64,000 nucleotides of DNA from Pseudomonas sp. AL03 (GTDB lineage: Bacteria > Pseudomonadota > Gammaproteobacteria > Pseudomonadales > Pseudomonadaceae): contig NZ_JASBRE010000015.1 in assembly GCF_029960815.1 (NCBI RefSeq), positions 85,455 to 149,454 on the forward strand. Direction: 5' to 3'. Shown here piece after piece: positions 1 through 8,373 of this stretch; within the stretch, counting starts at the first letter, position 1; each line of letters opens with the position of its first letter. Made by a program: the position numbers and the translations under genes. Below the pieces are notes generated by a model that was given only the letters and a program-made list of their open reading frames with translations, was not told where the DNA came from and ran no database searches.

Positions 1-361
1 TGCCATCCGTGCGCGTAAACACTTCGGCGCCCATCAACGGGTTGTCGCCAAACAGCGGCATGGCATTGATCCCGACCCAGCCGTTGGTATCGGCCAGGTC
101 CAGTGCCGGCTGCCCGTTCAGCAACGGTGCCTGCCCGCGACTGTAAGTCAGCACGTTATCGGCTTTGGGTAGAGGTTGCCCGGCGGGCCAGGCGCCGAGC
201 AGTCGCGCCTGGGCTTGTGCCGATGCCTGGGAGGCATGGCTGCGGGCCTGTTGTTCGAGTTGCACGGCATAGATCACCAGCAACAAGGTCGTGACAAAGG
301 CGACGGCGTTGACCGCCCAGAATTTGTATTTCAGTGAGATATTGCTAAGCCAGGCACCCAT
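1..361 (-). CDS. N-terminal part of a membrane sensor protein (likely methyl-accepting chemotaxis protein)
   Basis: The gene runs off the left edge, so only about the first 120 residues are visible. They begin MGAWLSNISLKYKFW, followed by one hydrophobic helix (about residues 14-33, AVNAVAFVTTLLLVIYAV) and then a hydrophilic, presumably periplasmic, stretch. A short cytoplasmic tail, one helix and an extracytoplasmic region is the usual start of a chemoreceptor or HAMP-type signalling protein. The methyl-accepting or output domain would lie outside the window, so a diguanylate cyclase or histidine kinase is also possible. The ATG at 361 is the first in frame. Confidence 0.6.
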   Translation of the reverse strand, partial: MGAWLSNISLKYKFWAVNAVAFVTTLLLVIYAVQLEQQARSHASQASAQAQARLLGAWPAGQPLPKADNVLTYSRGQAPLLNGQPALDLADTNGWVGINAMPLFGDNPLMGAEVFTRTDG

Positions 362-539
362 GGAGGTCTTCTCTGATAGCGGAAACAGTTTCGGCAAGGT
401 GCCAGTATTTTGCCGCTACTCAGTGCGTCAGACTTTGATGTGTGTCAACAATCCCGACCCTGCTCGCGCACAGGAAATGCGGGGCGTAATGCGCTATCCT
501 TCGTGGCTTCAAAATTCCCTCGCTACAGGATTCCGCCCC

Positions 540-1070
540 ATGAAAGCCGCACTCGTCGAACTCATCAGCAAAATAAGCGCCGGGTGCATGAGCGATGACG
601 AAATCCTGAAAGTCGCTGACGAAGCGTCCCAGGCCTACGCCAATCCCGAGGCTTTTCTGACGGCCAATCCGGACATCAACTACGACGACACGTTCCCGAT
701 TCCGCTGGGTGAGTGGGTGGTCGTGGGCAGCCTGCCGGAAACCGTGCTGTTTCAGGCTGACACCTACATGGACCTGTTCGCCCAGATCGTCGCCTCGTTC
801 GGGCCTGGCGTTGATTTCAACATTAAACCCAAGCAACTGGCCAAGACCGAAGCCCTGACCGCGCTCAATCGCATTCAAGTGCAGATGAGCAGCATGAACA
901 AGGAAAACGGCGGCTACGTGCTGATGAACTTCAGTCAGCTGCTCGACGACGAACAGCAAGTGGTGCTGGTCTACGGCAACGACATGCCGCGCGTGCTCGA
1001 GTTGTGCGCCGAAGTCGGCATCGCTGCCGCACCCTCCCTGGAAGCCCTGAAAGTGGCGATCCACGTCTGA
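540..1070 (+). CDS. Conserved hypothetical protein, 176 aa
   Basis: The reading frame is open from further upstream, but the ATG at 540 (MKAALVELISKISAG) is the most sensible start. The upstream extension is low quality and overlaps the divergent sensor gene. The protein is soluble with no signal peptide or membrane segment: a helical N-terminus (residues 1-35), a central acidic segment with PDINYDDTFPIPLGEW, and a C-terminal alpha/beta-looking part ending LEALKVAIHV. I do not recognise the family. It stands alone, divergent from the sensor gene and upstream of the small PLDc_N protein on the same strand. Confidence 0.75.
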   Translation: MKAALVELISKISAGCMSDDEILKVADEASQAYANPEAFLTANPDINYDDTFPIPLGEWVVVGSLPETVLFQADTYMDLFAQIVASFGPGVDFNIKPKQLAKTEALTALNRIQVQMSSMNKENGGYVLMNFSQLLDDEQQVVLVYGNDMPRVLELCAEVGIAAAPSLEALKVAIHV

Positions 1071-1152
1071 AGCCTACAAGGGGCTAATAAAACGGAACCC
1101 TCGCAATGGCCGGCTATCCTAAGAGTGCATACCACTCTTAGGGAGCGTCACC

Positions 1153-1344
1153 ATGGGTTCCACGTTCAATGGTCTGATTGGCCTGATTATTCTTGCCCTG
1201 GACATCTGGGCAATCATCAACGTGCTGAAAAGTGGCGCCACCACCGGGATGAAAATCATCTGGGTGCTGTTGATCCTGTTGCTGCCGGTCCTGGGGCTGA
1301 TCATCTGGGCCATCGCCGGGCCACGGGGAAACGTGCGAATCTGA
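1153..1344 (+). CDS. Small PLDc_N-domain membrane protein, 63 aa
   Basis: Two hydrophobic helices (about residues 5-24 and 33-55) are joined by a short loop, and the protein ends with GPRGNVRI. The pattern LDIWAIINVLKSGATTGMK then WVLLILLLPVLGLIIWAIAGPR matches the phospholipase D nuclease N-terminal (PLDc_N) family of short inner-membrane proteins, which carry no nuclease domain themselves. An AGGGAG ribosome-binding site precedes the ATG by a normal spacing. The biochemical role of the family is unknown; here it is a single gene upstream of speE. Confidence 0.8.
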   Translation: MGSTFNGLIGLIILALDIWAIINVLKSGATTGMKIIWVLLILLLPVLGLIIWAIAGPRGNVRI

Positions 1345-1525
1345 GCACGCACTCAAGGCCGACACATTTCCCCTGTGGATATCCGAATGATCACGTCTTG
1401 ACCAAGGTTCGACCTGTCATATCCCGCGACGTAGAATTCGCGCCTTCCCGGGCAATCGAGGTGATCGATTGACCCTCATGGGCGGGTAACCGTCCGTTGG
1501 CACCGCATTCATCGGAGCACTTCCC

Positions 1526-2401
1526 ATGAGCAACTCACCAACCAGCGAATACCTGGAAACCCTCTACGAAGGCTACGGCCAGCGTTTTCGCATGGAAAAA
1601 CTGCTGCACGAAGTGCGCACCGAACACCAACACCTGGTGATTTTCGAAAACCCGCGCATGGGCCGGGTGATGGCGCTGGACGGCGTGATCCAGACCACCG
1701 AAGCCGATGAATTCATCTACCACGAGATGCTCACCCACGTGCCGATCCTGGCGCACGGCACCGCCAAGCGCGTGCTGATCATCGGTGGTGGCGACGGCGG
1801 CATGCTGCGTGAAGTGGCCAAGCACCGCAGCATCGAGCACATCACCATGGTCGAGATCGACGGCACTGTGGTCGACATGTGCAAGGAGTACCTGCCGAAC
1901 CACTCCAAGGGTGCGTTCAATGATCCACGACTGAACCTGGTGATCGACGACGGCATGCGTTTCGTCGCCACCACCACCGAAAAATTCGACGTGATCATTT
2001 CCGATTCCATCGACCCGATTGGCCCGGGTGAAGTGCTGTTCTCGGAAAACTTCTACCAGGCCTGCCGTCGCTGCCTGAACGAAGGCGGCATTCTGGTGAC
2101 CCAGAACGGCACGCCGTTCATGCAAATCGAAGAAGTCAAAACCACCGCGGGGCGCCTGCGCAGTCTGTTCCCGGACTGGCACTTCTATCAGGCGGCCGTG
2201 CCGACCTACATCGGCGGCGCCATGACCTTCGCCTGGGGTGCGACGAATACCGCCTATCGCAAGTTGTCCCGCGAAACCCTGCAGCAGCGTTTCGCCGGCA
2301 GCGGCATCATCACCCGCTACTACAACCCGGAAATCCACATCGGCGCCTTCGCCTTGCCGCAATACGTCCTGCAGGCTGTGAACAAACCTAGCAACGACTA
2401 A
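1526..2401 (+). CDS. speE: Polyamine aminopropyltransferase (spermidine synthase)
   Basis: Transfers an aminopropyl group from decarboxylated S-adenosylmethionine to putrescine, giving spermidine and methylthioadenosine, in the cytoplasm. The 291-residue length is typical. The N-terminal strand region (residues 1-60) is followed by the nucleotide-binding loop IIGGGDGGMLREVAKH (about residue 86) and then the signature ISDSIDPIGPGEVLFS (about residue 155), which contains the catalytic Asp. GGAG lies just upstream of the ATG at 1526. A strong hairpin terminator follows immediately, so it looks monocistronic. Confidence 0.96.
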   Translation: MSNSPTSEYLETLYEGYGQRFRMEKLLHEVRTEHQHLVIFENPRMGRVMALDGVIQTTEADEFIYHEMLTHVPILAHGTAKRVLIIGGGDGGMLREVAKHRSIEHITMVEIDGTVVDMCKEYLPNHSKGAFNDPRLNLVIDDGMRFVATTTEKFDVIISDSIDPIGPGEVLFSENFYQACRRCLNEGGILVTQNGTPFMQIEEVKTTAGRLRSLFPDWHFYQAAVPTYIGGAMTFAWGATNTAYRKLSRETLQQRFAGSGIITRYYNPEIHIGAFALPQYVLQAVNKPSND

Positions 2402-2418
2402 TGGCACGCAGGTCGGAA

Positions 2419-2462
2419 AGGGTCGCCCCGGTGTAAAACACGTCGGAGGCGACCCTTTTTTC
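2419..2462 (+). terminator. Rho-independent terminator of speE
   Basis: The stem AGGGTCGCC (2419-2427) pairs with GGCGACCCT (2448-2456) and is followed by a run of T residues at 2457-2462. Confidence 0.9.
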
Positions 2463-2562
2463 ATGCTTCACTTATAGAGAGAGGGTCCGGTTGAACGATT
2501 GGCCGGGGTACAAGGTCGAGATAGTGGTAAACCCATCCGCGGGTTTTATCGAGGAGGCACCG

Positions 2563-2796
2563 ATGCAAAAGTGGAAAGTCACTTTCGTTGATGATCACGG
2601 TGAGCAAGTTGACGAGGTGTTCGAGAGCGATGAATGCCCGAACAACGAGCAAGCCGCGAAACTCATTCGCGCCCGGCGTCTGCCTGTGGCTGCCGAACTG
2701 GACCTCAACGATCTGGAAGGGCGCGCCGATGATCCGACTGTCAAAAGTCTGAAAACCCAGAACAGCATTGAAATCCTCAGCATTACTCCCGTCTGA
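2563..2796 (+). CDS. Small conserved hypothetical protein, 77 aa
   Basis: The frame is open from a TTG at 2491, but the ATG at 2563 has a perfect GAGGAGG ribosome-binding site at 2551-2557 and is the better start (MQKWKVTFVDDHGEQVDEVF). The protein is acidic and soluble, without a signal peptide, and ends NSIEILSITPV. I do not recognise the family. It has its own transcription space after the speE terminator. Confidence 0.75.
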   Translation: MQKWKVTFVDDHGEQVDEVFESDECPNNEQAAKLIRARRLPVAAELDLNDLEGRADDPTVKSLKTQNSIEILSITPV

Positions 2797-3010
2797 CACT
2801 CACGTTGTCACATTCACAACCAGGCCTTGGCAGCGGCTCTATCTTGGGGCTACTCTGCAAGCGAGATCAGCGAACGGATCGCTAAGGTCTGGTCTTGTCA
2901 GCTACATGCTTGCTTCCCACCGGCAATGTTGTTGCCGCATCGCTCGCCCCATTCGGTGGCGAGTGCCGGGAATACGGAAAGTCTATCCATCAGTCTGAGG
3001 GGGACGTTTC

Positions 3011-3352
3011 ATGAGCACAGCCTATCAAGAAGACATCAGCAGCAGCGTGTTGCGCCGCATGAAAGAAGGCGGTTTTGACTTTTCACGATTTCATCCCATC
3101 GAGTTCTACGCCATTTTCCCGGACGAGGAGCGGGCGCGCAGGGCGGCGGGGCATTACTGTGGTGAATCCTTGAATGCACAAATCAGCGTGCGCGACGACG
3201 GCGCGTGGTACCTGGAACTGAGCAAAGTGATGTACGCCACTTATGACGGCATCGGCGACTTTGAGCAGGATTTCGAGGCGGTGGTCGAGCCTTTGGGCGG
3301 CATCATCGAAGGATGGGGCGTCAAGCAGGAGGTACGAGGGCTACTCGCATAA
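3011..3352 (+). CDS. RraB-like protein (regulator of ribonuclease E B family), 113 aa
   Basis: The sequence SVLRRMKEGGFDFSRFHPIEFYAIFPDEERARRAAGHY resembles the RraB/DUF1260 fold, whose characterised member binds RNase E and inhibits its activity on a subset of transcripts. The features seen are a short helix with DFS..HPIEF, then alternating strands with ADERAR-like helices and a C-terminal GGIIEGWGV segment. Length fits the family. The RNase E role is inferred from the family; a second, unrelated RNase E regulator (rraA) is in the same window at 52.7 kb. Confidence 0.7.
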   Translation: MSTAYQEDISSSVLRRMKEGGFDFSRFHPIEFYAIFPDEERARRAAGHYCGESLNAQISVRDDGAWYLELSKVMYATYDGIGDFEQDFEAVVEPLGGIIEGWGVKQEVRGLLA

Positions 3353-3378
3353 CCTTATGAACAGTAACAACACTCAGC

Positions 3379-3412
3379 AACGGCTGACCTCAGGGTTGGC
3401 CGTTTTCGTTTT
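3379..3412 (+). terminator. Likely terminator downstream of the RraB-like gene
   Basis: AACGGCTGACC (3379-3389) pairs with GGTTGGCCGTT (3394-3404) with one internal mismatch pair. The following TTTTCGTTTTC is T-rich. Confidence 0.65.
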
Positions 3413-3461
3413 CGCGGGGCAGAAAACGTACCAGGCAAAACCCTGAAACAAGAATCCGGCA

Positions 3462-3487
3462 CAAAAAAGCCGCCTGAGCAGGCGGCT
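3462..3487 (-). terminator. Hairpin with U-tract on the minus strand
   Basis: AGCCGCC (3468-3474) pairs with GGCGGCT (3481-3487). The A6 run at 3462-3467 makes a U-tract on the minus strand. No convincing minus-strand gene reads into it, so it may protect the upstream gene from antisense transcription or be a remnant. Confidence 0.6.
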
Positions 3488-3632
3488 AAAGGGAAGAACG
3501 ATCAGTTTTCCAGCGAATGCGCGGATTATCCGCATCGACTCCCGAGCAGTGAAATCAACGCTGGCTATGCTGGAGATAGACGACAACATTGCTTCGCAAT
3601 GAAGCGGGGGCGATCAGGTGCGGGCATTTACC

Positions 3633-3647
3633 GCACAGGATTGGTGC
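3633..3647 (+). promoter_or_regulatory. NtrC-like enhancer site
   Basis: GCAC-AGGATTG-GTGC matches the GCAC-N7-GTGC core of NtrC binding sites. It sits about 55 bases upstream of a strong sigma-54 promoter, at a distance normal for an enhancer-binding protein. Confidence 0.6.
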
Positions 3648-3699
3648 GGTGCGTGCAGTGCGATTATCCAACTGATTGATATCAAAGCGTTTATGCCGA

Positions 3700-3715
3700 T
3701 GGCACGGGCTTTGCG
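3700..3715 (+). promoter_or_regulatory. Sigma-54 (RpoN) promoter of the ATP-grasp/alpha-E/transglutaminase operon
   Basis: TGGCACG-GGCT-TTGCG matches the -24/-12 consensus (TGGCACG-N4-TTGCW) at all conserved positions with the required GG-to-GC spacing. It ends about 33 bases before the ATG at 3749, leaving room for a short leader and the AAGGAG ribosome-binding site at 3738-3743. Confidence 0.85.
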
Positions 3716-3748
3716 AAGCCCAGATGTCCGGGTGACAAGGAGTACGGC

Positions 3749-5158
3749 ATGATCCGCACCTATTTTGATGAGATGTACGATGCCGGCGGCCAGGTCCGCC
3801 CGCATTATCGTGAGTTTGCCCGTTGGCTGGCCGAAACGCCTGACGAACTTTTGGCACAACGGCGACGCGAGGCCGATCTGTTATTTCATCGCGCCGGGAT
3901 TACGTTCACGCTCTATGGTGATGAGCAAGGGACAGAGCGCCTGATTCCCTTCGACACCATCCCCCGCAGCATCCCCGCCAGTGAATGGCGAGTCGTCGAG
4001 CGCGGCTGCATTCAGCGGGTCAAGGCGTTGAACATGTTCCTCGCCGACCTCTATCACGAGCAGCGCATCATCAAGGCCGGCATCATCCCGGCCGAGCAAG
4101 TGCTGGCCAACGAGCAATACCAGTTGGCGATGCAAGGGCTCGATCTGCACCGGGATATCTATTCCCACATCTCCGGTGTCGATCTGGTACGCGATGGCGA
4201 CGGCACGTACTACGTGCTCGAAGACAATCTTCGTACACCGAGCGGCGTCAGCTACATGCTCGAAGACCGCAAGATGATGATGCGCCTGTTCCCCGAATTG
4301 TTCGCGGCGCAACGCATTGCCCCCATCGACCATTATCCGAACCTGTTGCTCGATACCCTGAAAAGCTCCAGCCCGATCGATAACCCCAGCGTGGTGGTGC
4401 TGACGCCGGGCCGTTTCAACAGCGCGTTTTTCGAGCATGCATTCCTGGCGCGGGAAATGGGCGTTGAGCTGGTGGAAGGCGCGGATCTGTTCGTGCGGGA
4501 CGACAAGGTCTTCATGCGCACCACGGACGGGCCGAAAGCCGTCGACGTGATCTACCGTCGCCTCGACGATGCGTTCCTCGATCCGCTGGCGTTCAACCCG
4601 GACTCGATGCTCGGCGTTCCAGGGCTGCTGTCGTCGTACCGCTCCGGCAACGTCGTGCTGGCGAATGCTATCGGTACCGGGGTCGCGGATGACAAGTCGG
4701 TGTATCCATTCGTCACGGACATGATCCGTTTCTACCTGGATGAAGAGCCGATTCTGAAAAACGTGCCGACGTGGCAGTGTCGTAATCCCTCCGAACTTTC
4801 CCACGTACTGGCCAATCTTCCAGAGTTGGTGGTCAAGGAAACCCAGGGCTCCGGCGGTTACGGCATGCTGGTGGGGCCGGCGGCGACGGCGGCGGAAATC
4901 GAGTCTTTCCGCGCGCGGATCAAAGCCAAGCCCCATGCGTACATCGCGCAACCGACGCTGTCACTGTCGACCTGTCCGACCTTTGTCGAAAACGGCATCG
5001 CTCCACGCCACATCGACCTGCGTCCGTTTGTATTGTCTGGCCGCGAAACCCGGGTTGTGCCCGGCGGTTTGACCCGTGTTGCCCTGCGCGAAGGCTCTCT
5101 GGTGGTGAATTCGTCCCAGGGTGGCGGAACCAAGGACACCTGGGTGGTTGAGGATTGA
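3749..5158 (+). CDS. Circularly permuted ATP-grasp protein (CP_ATPgrasp/DUF404-DUF407 type)
   Basis: A predicted amide ligase of unknown substrate. The 469-residue protein has the hallmarks of the circularly permuted ATP-grasp family: an N-terminal FDEMYDAGGQVRPHY segment, the substrate-side block YVLEDNLRTPSGVSYMLEDR (about residue 160), and the glycine-rich nucleotide loop VVKETQGSGGYGMLVGP near residue 365, late in the chain as expected from permutation. It ends SSQGGGTKDTWVVED. No signal peptide or membrane segment, so it is cytoplasmic. It is the first gene of a three-gene operon with the alpha-E protein 12 bases downstream and a transglutaminase after that; this trio is conserved in many bacteria and was proposed on comparative grounds to make or modify a peptide. 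The promoter suggests expression under nitrogen limitation. Confidence 0.9.
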   Translation: MIRTYFDEMYDAGGQVRPHYREFARWLAETPDELLAQRRREADLLFHRAGITFTLYGDEQGTERLIPFDTIPRSIPASEWRVVERGCIQRVKALNMFLADLYHEQRIIKAGIIPAEQVLANEQYQLAMQGLDLHRDIYSHISGVDLVRDGDGTYYVLEDNLRTPSGVSYMLEDRKMMMRLFPELFAAQRIAPIDHYPNLLLDTLKSSSPIDNPSVVVLTPGRFNSAFFEHAFLAREMGVELVEGADLFVRDDKVFMRTTDGPKAVDVIYRRLDDAFLDPLAFNPDSMLGVPGLLSSYRSGNVVLANAIGTGVADDKSVYPFVTDMIRFYLDEEPILKNVPTWQCRNPSELSHVLANLPELVVKETQGSGGYGMLVGPAATAAEIESFRARIKAKPHAYIAQPTLSLSTCPTFVENGIAPRHIDLRPFVLSGRETRVVPGGLTRVALREGSLVVNSSQGGGTKDTWVVED

Positions 5159-5170
5159 AGGACGCCAGCC

Positions 5171-6121
5171 ATGTTAAGTAGAACTGCCTCGGATTTGTAT
5201 TGGATGTCGCGTTACCTGGAGCGGGCGGAAAACCTCGCACGGATGCTCGACATCAGTTATTCGCTGTCGCTGATGCCGCAGGATGGCCGTGGTGATGGCC
5301 TGCATGAACTTGCCATGCCATTGCTGATTACCGGCACCCTGGACGATTACCTGGAGCGCCACGGCGAATTGCACGCCGAACGGCTGCTGCATTTCTTCGC
5401 CCTGGACGCGGCCAACCCGGCGAGTATCTACAGCTGCCTCGGCGCCGCGCGGGCCAGTGCCCATGCGGTACGTGGGCGAATCACCGCCGACATGTGGGAA
5501 AACATCAATGCCACCTGGCTGGAAATTCGCGGGATAGCCGATCAGGGGTTGAGTCGCTACGGCATGAGCCGTTTCTGCGAGTGGATCAAGGAACGTTCCC
5601 ACCTGTTTCGCGGCGCATCCTACGGCACCATCATGCGTAACGACGCGTTCCGCTTCATTCGTCTGGGGACGTTTATCGAAAGGGCTGACAACACGTTGCG
5701 CCTGCTGGATGCCCGCTACGAAATGGCCGGCGATCAGGCCGAAGCGGTCAGCGATGGCACGGCGCACGCGTACTACCAGTGGAGTGCTTTGCTAAGGGCG
5801 TTGTCCTCTTTCGAGGCCTACACCGAAATCTACCGCGACGCCCCCAGCGCCCGGCATGTGGCAGAAATGCTGCTGTTGCGGGCCGATGTCCCGCGTTCCC
5901 TGCGCGCCTGCACCGAAGAAATTGACCAGATCCTCGCCCAACTGCCGGGGGCCAACGGTCGTCCTGCGCAACGCCTGGCCGCGGAAATAGACGCACGCTT
6001 GCGCTACACCGGTATCACCGAAATTCTCGACGAAGGCCTGCACGCCTGGCTGACCGAGTTCATCCCGCTGGTGCGCCAGCTGGGTAACGCCATACACAGT
6101 TCCTACCTGGAGGCTGCATGA
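5171..6121 (+). CDS. Alpha-E domain protein (DUF403)
   Basis: A 316-residue, mostly helical protein starting MLSRTASDLYWMSRYLERAENLARMLD, the characteristic opening of the alpha-E (DUF403) family. Acidic and arginine residues recur through the helices (FIRLGTFIERADNTLRLLDARYEM near residue 165). Its biochemical role is unknown; it nearly always accompanies a circularly permuted ATP-grasp protein. The gene starts 12 bases after the ATP-grasp stop, and its own stop overlaps the transglutaminase start by four bases, so the three products are probably made together, and may form a complex. Confidence 0.9.
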   Translation: MLSRTASDLYWMSRYLERAENLARMLDISYSLSLMPQDGRGDGLHELAMPLLITGTLDDYLERHGELHAERLLHFFALDAANPASIYSCLGAARASAHAVRGRITADMWENINATWLEIRGIADQGLSRYGMSRFCEWIKERSHLFRGASYGTIMRNDAFRFIRLGTFIERADNTLRLLDARYEMAGDQAEAVSDGTAHAYYQWSALLRALSSFEAYTEIYRDAPSARHVAEMLLLRADVPRSLRACTEEIDQILAQLPGANGRPAQRLAAEIDARLRYTGITEILDEGLHAWLTEFIPLVRQLGNAIHSSYLEAA

Positions 6122-6927
6122 GACTTTCCATTAGCCACGAGACCACCTATCACTACGAAGATCAGGTGCGGGCGAGCATCCAGTACTTGCGACTGACACC
6201 CCACGACAGCGAGCGCCAGCATGTGCTCAGCTGGCAGCTCGACCTGCCGCGCCCGGTGCGCGCGCAACTCGATCCGTTCGGCAACATCCTGCACGTGCTG
6301 ACCCTGGATGAGCCCCACGAGGCGATCATCATCGGCGCGCGTGGGCAGGTGGACATCGACGAATTGCGTGAGGCGGAGCATGAAAGCCAGTCGGCGCTGC
6401 CGTTCCTGCGTTTCACGCGCTTGACCGAAGCCGATGAAGCGCTGCGTACGTTCGCCGAGAAAGAATGCAAGCAACGCCGGAATCGCACGGCGCTGATCGA
6501 CTTGATGCATGGCTTGAACCAGCACATGACCTACACGCCGGGCTCCACCGAAGTGGACACCAGCGCTGCTCAGGCCTTCGCCGGGCGTTCGGGCGTCTGC
6601 CAGGACCACACCCACGCGTTTCTCGCCTGCGCTCGCAGCCTGGGCATTCCTTCGCGTTATGTGTCGGGTTACTTGTACAGCGAGAACAGCGAACACCTGG
6701 CCAGTCACGCCTGGGCGGAAGCCTGGCTCGATGACGCCTGGTACAGCTTCGACGTGACCAATGAATTGGCGAGGCCTGAGCGTCATCTGAAACTGGCGGT
6801 GGGTCTGGATTACCTGGATGCCTGCCCGGTGCGAGGCATGCGGCGGGGCGGAGGTTGCGAGCAGATGCATGCGAAAGTGTTTGTGTCACCGACACCGATG
6901 CCGGTGATCTCCGTCCAGCAGCAATAA
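6118..6927 (+). CDS. Transglutaminase-like cysteine peptidase/amidase, operon partner of ATP-grasp and alpha-E
   Basis: The 269-residue protein has an N-terminal transglutaminase-associated beta region (RLSISHETTYHYEDQVRASI, residues 2-21) and a C-terminal catalytic core. The triad is visible: Cys in GVCQDHTHAFLACARSLG (about residue 161), His in SHAWAEAWL (about residue 197) and Asp in YSFDVTN (about residue 212). No signal peptide. Its ATG overlaps the upstream TGA (ATGA), so it is translationally coupled. Within the operon it is likely to be a peptidase or a transferase acting on the product of the ATP-grasp ligase; this is inference from context. Confidence 0.9.
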   Translation: MRLSISHETTYHYEDQVRASIQYLRLTPHDSERQHVLSWQLDLPRPVRAQLDPFGNILHVLTLDEPHEAIIIGARGQVDIDELREAEHESQSALPFLRFTRLTEADEALRTFAEKECKQRRNRTALIDLMHGLNQHMTYTPGSTEVDTSAAQAFAGRSGVCQDHTHAFLACARSLGIPSRYVSGYLYSENSEHLASHAWAEAWLDDAWYSFDVTNELARPERHLKLAVGLDYLDACPVRGMRRGGGCEQMHAKVFVSPTPMPVISVQQQ

Positions 6928-6936
6928 TCCCTAACA

Positions 6937-6969
6937 CGATCGTTCCCACGCAGAGCGTGGGAACGATCG
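6937..6969. repeat. Short perfect palindrome (GTTCCCACGC family)
   Basis: CGATCGTTCCCACGC pairs with GCGTGGGAACGATCG around a 3-base centre. A related copy lies at 12574-12597. The element sits between convergent genes and could also act as a bidirectional transcription stop. Confidence 0.8.
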
Positions 6970-6970
6970 G

Positions 6971-7792
6971 TCAGGGTTTAACTTTGCGCCCAGCCATATG
7001 CTTCAAATACCCCACCAACATTTCCAGATCCCCGTCCGGCAACACCGTCGCCGAGAACCCGGGCATTTTCGCCTGCGGCCACTGACGCAAACTCTGCGGG
7101 TCACGAATGTAGCGCTTAAGGAAATCCGCACCAAAGTACTCGGTCGGGTTAAACGGAATATTCAGATCAGGCCCAAACTGCGCATCCCCGGCACCATTCA
7201 ATCGATGACACGCCAGGCAATTCTTCTGAAACAGCGCAAAGCCCTTGTTCACCGGATCGTTGGCTTTAAGCGCCGGATCGGGCAGCAGGGCAGGGAAGCG
7301 CTCGGCCACCGGTGCCATGCGCTTGATGCTCGCCACCTGAAATGGCCATTGCTCGGGGCTGATGTCGCCCGCCTGCGGATCGGTCCAGACCAGATAGAAC
7401 GGTCCGGCGCCGGGCTTGCCTTCCGACAGCGCTGGCCACGGCTTGGTGGACTCTTCAATTGCCAACCATGCGCGCGCACCCTGGGTATTGAGCAACGGCG
7501 CAGCCGACAGTTCTGCGGCAAAACCATCCAGGGCAACAGCCTGTAGATGATCTTCAGGCTTGATGCCGGTCAACAACGCAGCCAACGGAACAGCGTGATA
7601 GCTCATGTCCCGTTTGTAGGAAACGTCGTTGCTGATCGTGATGGTCTGAACCTGAGGATGCTTGAGCAATTCCTCGGTTTGCCAGGTGCGACTGCTAGCG
7701 CCCAACTCAAGGTCCAGCTGTGCAGCAGACAGAGGCGTACTGAGCAGCAAGGCCCCGAAAAGAATGAGCGTTTTCAAGTGATCGCCGTCCAT
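6971..7792 (-). CDS. Periplasmic c-type cytochrome with an N-terminal accessory domain
   Basis: The protein has a cleavable signal peptide (KTLILFGALLLSTPLSAA), then about 150 residues with a fold I do not assign firmly; features such as SYHAVPLAALLTGI resemble the molybdopterin-oxidoreductase substrate-side domain without its cofactor ligands. A C-terminal monohaem cytochrome c follows: CLACH haem-binding motif near residue 190 and a distal Met candidate in AKMPGFSAT. It is therefore a periplasmic electron carrier. The ATG at 7792 is taken as start; a TTG at 7777 (KTLILFG) would put the signal peptide right at the N-terminus and is a real alternative. It stands alone on the minus strand. Confidence 0.8.
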   Translation of the reverse strand: MDGDHLKTLILFGALLLSTPLSAAQLDLELGASSRTWQTEELLKHPQVQTITISNDVSYKRDMSYHAVPLAALLTGIKPEDHLQAVALDGFAAELSAAPLLNTQGARAWLAIEESTKPWPALSEGKPGAGPFYLVWTDPQAGDISPEQWPFQVASIKRMAPVAERFPALLPDPALKANDPVNKGFALFQKNCLACHRLNGAGDAQFGPDLNIPFNPTEYFGADFLKRYIRDPQSLRQWPQAKMPGFSATVLPDGDLEMLVGYLKHMAGRKVKP

Positions 7793-7886
7793 GTCGTGGA
7801 AGTGCCGCAAAGGTTGGCACACCCACGCTGGCCCGGGTAGCGAGCCCGTCACATTTTAATAGGGCGATATAAAATCTGTCGCTAAG

Positions 7887-7982
7887 TCAGCCGATCACCT
7901 TGGTCAGGTTCGGCAAAATCAACAACAGCGTAGTGGCGAATAGAATGAGCCCGGCTTGACGTACTTTCGATTGTTTGAACAT
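7887..7982 (-). CDS. Tiny membrane protein, 31 aa
   Basis: The peptide MFKQSKVRQAGLILFATTLL... has a short basic N-terminus and one transmembrane helix (residues 10-26), ending PNLTKVIG. An AGGCGG sequence lies about 8 bases upstream of the ATG on the minus strand. The basic-then-hydrophobic pattern is that of many bacterial small inner-membrane proteins. Function unknown; the reading frame is longer upstream but low in quality there. Confidence 0.5.
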   Translation of the reverse strand: MFKQSKVRQAGLILFATTLLLILPNLTKVIG

Positions 7983-8373
7983 GGCTTGACCGCCTTTATT
8001 GTTATTTCCTGATGCCTGCCTGCATTTCTCCATGACGGCAGAGCGTTGCACTTCCTGTTTGACGAGCGCCTCGGCAAAACCCGACGACAACTTCGTACAA
8101 GTTCACCTTAGAGCCCGCGTCACGCTTGGTTTAGATCCATTTCGTATGGGCGTCATACAAATTGCTCTTAAAATGGCATGAGGCCTATTGCCAGCTTCTT
8201 GGGCGCCCGTTTGCTAGACAGCTTGGTGTCCTGAATCGGTTAAAGCGGTGGTTGACTACCGTCCGTCTGAGCGCGTCCGTCAACGTCAGTGAGCGCTGCG
8301 GTCATTGAATCCATGGGCGCTCGGCCTAAGGTGGGAACTCTGTATTTGCTCCCCGCCCAGGTTCGAGGACGTC
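7983..8373. other. Intergenic region upstream of the beta-oxidation pair
   Basis: No gene is supported here. It must hold the promoters for the 31-aa protein and for the thiolase. One possible operator is the dyad GTATG-GGCGT-CATAC (8144-8158), of a size used by TetR-type regulators; this is weak evidence. Confidence 0.4.

Noticed and set aside
103..294. Arg-rich 63-codon plus-strand frame
   Set aside because: Antisense to the sensor gene at the window edge, which has a convincing membrane N-terminus.
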